NCBI GenBank assembly: GCA_900757265.1
Contig: CAAENW010000088.1
Coordinates: 1-6,087 of the forward strand
Reading direction: 5' to 3'
DNA length: 6,087 nucleotides
Source: an uncultured Collinsella sp.
Lineage (GTDB): Bacteria > Actinomycetota > Coriobacteriia > Coriobacteriales > Coriobacteriaceae
The notes below the pieces were generated by a model. That model saw nothing but the letters and a program-made list of their open reading frames with translations, was not told the origin of the DNA and searched no databases. This document shows positions 5,271 to 6,087 of this stretch, piece by piece; within the stretch, counting starts at the first letter, position 1, and the number at the start of each line of letters is the position of its first letter. The translations under genes were made by a program, and so were the position numbers.

Positions 5271-5783
5271 ATGGCTGCCGCCACTCAACCCAAGGGAAGC
5301 GTTTCTGCCGGATCGATCAAGCCGGTGACGCGCAAAGCCGTTCGCTGCCAGCGCGAAGTCGCCTGGCTGGTCACGCAGGCGGCCGGCAAGCTCGTCGCCA
5401 CCACCGACGACGTCAACGCGCCCACGCCCAGTTTTGTGCTGGCGGCGGCGCTGTCGTACACCCGCGAGCAGGAGCAGACCGCTCAGGACCGTGGCGCCGC
5501 GATTGACTACGAGGCCGTCATGGGCCCCGACCTTGCAAGCTTTTGTGCGGCTGCGGGTCTGCCCACGGCACCTAGCGCGCTTTCGGACACGGGCTACATG
5601 TTCACCCTCTCGGGCGCGGACCTCATCCGCGACGTTTACGCCTACTGTGGTGACCTGGGCGAGCGCATGGGAGACGCGGCGCAGGTCAAGCCGGGCTACG
5701 CGATCAAGTTCGCGCTGCGGCTGTTCCTGCTGGATGCCGCTGCGGACAACGGCACTACCTCCAAAGACAACACTTGCGCATAG
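5271..5783 (+). CDS. Hypothetical protein, 170 residues, cytoplasmic
   Basis: The ATG at 5271 has GGAGG (5261-5265) five bases upstream and a TATACT promoter element at 5211. Codon use is strongly G/C at third positions, supporting a real gene. The protein begins with a low-complexity stretch rich in Ala, Ser and Lys (residues 1-25) and then looks mostly alpha-helical, with likely helices around residues 26-42, 53-70, 82-95, 115-135 and 142-158. Three Cys residues (26, 92, 126) are scattered and do not form a metal motif; a fourth is near the C-terminus. No signal peptide or membrane segment is seen. I do not recognise the family. It is monocistronic, ends in a hairpin terminator, and converges on the gene fragment at 5832-6050. 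No function can be proposed from context. Confidence 0.75.
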   Translation: MAAATQPKGSVSAGSIKPVTRKAVRCQREVAWLVTQAAGKLVATTDDVNAPTPSFVLAAALSYTREQEQTAQDRGAAIDYEAVMGPDLASFCAAAGLPTAPSALSDTGYMFTLSGADLIRDVYAYCGDLGERMGDAAQVKPGYAIKFALRLFLLDAAADNGTTSKDNTCA

Positions 5784-5789
5784 CAAAAG

Positions 5790-5830
5790 CGCCGGGCCGG
5801 AAAATCTTTCCCAACCCGGCGTTTCTTCGT
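5790..5830. terminator. Bidirectional hairpin terminator between convergent genes
   Basis: Outer arms CGCCGGG (5790-5796) and CCCGGCG (5815-5821) enclose an inner stem, GGAAA (5799-5803) with TTTCC (5807-5811). The plus strand continues TTTCTTCGTT; the minus strand continues CTTTTGC. It can serve the plus gene ending at 5783 and any minus-strand transcript from the fragment ending at 5832. Confidence 0.75.
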
Positions 5831-5831
5831 T

Positions 5832-6050
5832 CTACTTGTCCCCGCCTTTTACGGGCGAGTTCTTTTGGTTGCGGCGGTTGCTCCAGGTCACGTTGTGTTC
5901 CTTGTAGTAATCGGGCGCCTCGTTGCCGCTCGCGCTAATGGGATCGTTGCCGGTCAGGGTGTCGGCAATATCCTGCACGAACTTAACGAACAAGCTCGAG
6001 TCGTCGGTCTCGGACGAATCAGAACCACCCTTAAAAAGGGTGGTTTGCTC
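5832..6050 (-). pseudogene. 3' gene fragment without a start codon
   Basis: The minus strand has an open frame of 72 codons from just after an in-frame TAA (6051-6053) to TAG at 5832-5834. From about 6020 inward its codon use is clearly coding-like, with G/C third positions. The peptide has an acidic Ser-rich linker (GGSDSSETDDSS), then a segment FVKFVQDIADTLTGNDPISA, then a polar basic tail ending VKGGDK. It contains no ATG. TTG at 5993 and GTG codons are possible starts, but none has a ribosome site. The upstream edge falls in a perfect terminator-like hairpin (6023-6045). It is best read as the C-terminal remnant of a larger gene, removed by deletion or cut by an assembly join. A short intact gene with a TTG start is less likely. 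Family not recognised. Confidence 0.45.
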
Positions 6051-6055
6051 TTAGG
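6022..6055. terminator. Perfect hairpin with terminator features
   Basis: AACCACCCTT (6023-6032) and AAGGGTGGTT (6036-6045) form a perfect 10-base stem with an AAA loop. On the plus strand it is followed by TGCTCTTAG, a weak U-rich tail; on the minus strand by CTGATTCG. It could end a plus-strand transcript, but no plus gene ends just before it. It may have come with the rearrangement that cut the adjacent gene fragment. Confidence 0.5.
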
Positions 6056-6087
6056 GTATAACCCACGGGCCCCGGGCTCGCGTCTAA

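Noticed and set aside
5130..5786. 218-codon minus-strand frame opposite the 170-residue gene
   Set aside because: Arg/Gly/Val-rich shadow frame with no start signal. The plus-strand gene has a promoter element, ribosome site and terminator.

Overview
The window looks like chromosomal DNA of a high-GC Gram-positive anaerobe, most likely a Coriobacteriia member of the Collinsella type. The evidence is a strong preference for G or C at third codon positions in most genes, AAAGGGG or GGAGG ribosome sites five to seven bases before starts, signs of leaderless starts, and two proteins with SipW-type signal peptides. The taxon is an inference: there is no marker gene here.

Layout. 1-287 (minus) is the N-terminal 95 codons of an unrecognised protein that runs off the window and probably has a leaderless start. 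605-1303 (plus) encodes a DUF5710 protein with two Cys pairs. 1304-1429 holds two identical CTCGAAAATCGAG palindromes and an extended -10 promoter that leads only into a 16-codon frame; it resembles a control region that has lost its gene. 1430-1711 and 1830-2912 (both minus) encode a small zinc-ribbon protein and a 360-residue HNH endonuclease whose N-terminal part may bind DNA or modified bases. 3063-4013 and 4073-4870 (both minus) are tandem paralogues with nearly identical signal-peptide regions, separated by a strong intrinsic terminator and followed by a second one. They are visibly lower in GC than their neighbours and look like secreted TasA/camelysin-type fibre or surface proteins. 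5271-5783 (plus) is an unrecognised 170-residue cytoplasmic protein. It converges on 5832-6050 (minus), a coding-like 3' gene fragment with no start codon, whose upstream edge is a perfect terminator-like hairpin.

How it fits together. The clearest unit is the TasA-like pair. The terminator sits between the upstream gene and the ribosome site of the downstream gene, so the downstream protein should be made mainly from read-through and at lower amounts, as for a major and a minor fibre subunit. No SipW signal peptidase or sortase gene lies in the window, so processing must depend on a gene elsewhere. The 600-2900 region is a small accessory stretch (DUF5710, orphan operator, zinc ribbon, HNH nuclease) with a possible link to DNA defence or mobile DNA, but no complete known system can be assembled from it. 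I do not see a clear new multi-gene system here. The best leads are the terminator-split fibre pair, the orphan double-palindrome promoter, and the HNH protein with its operator-like repeat.
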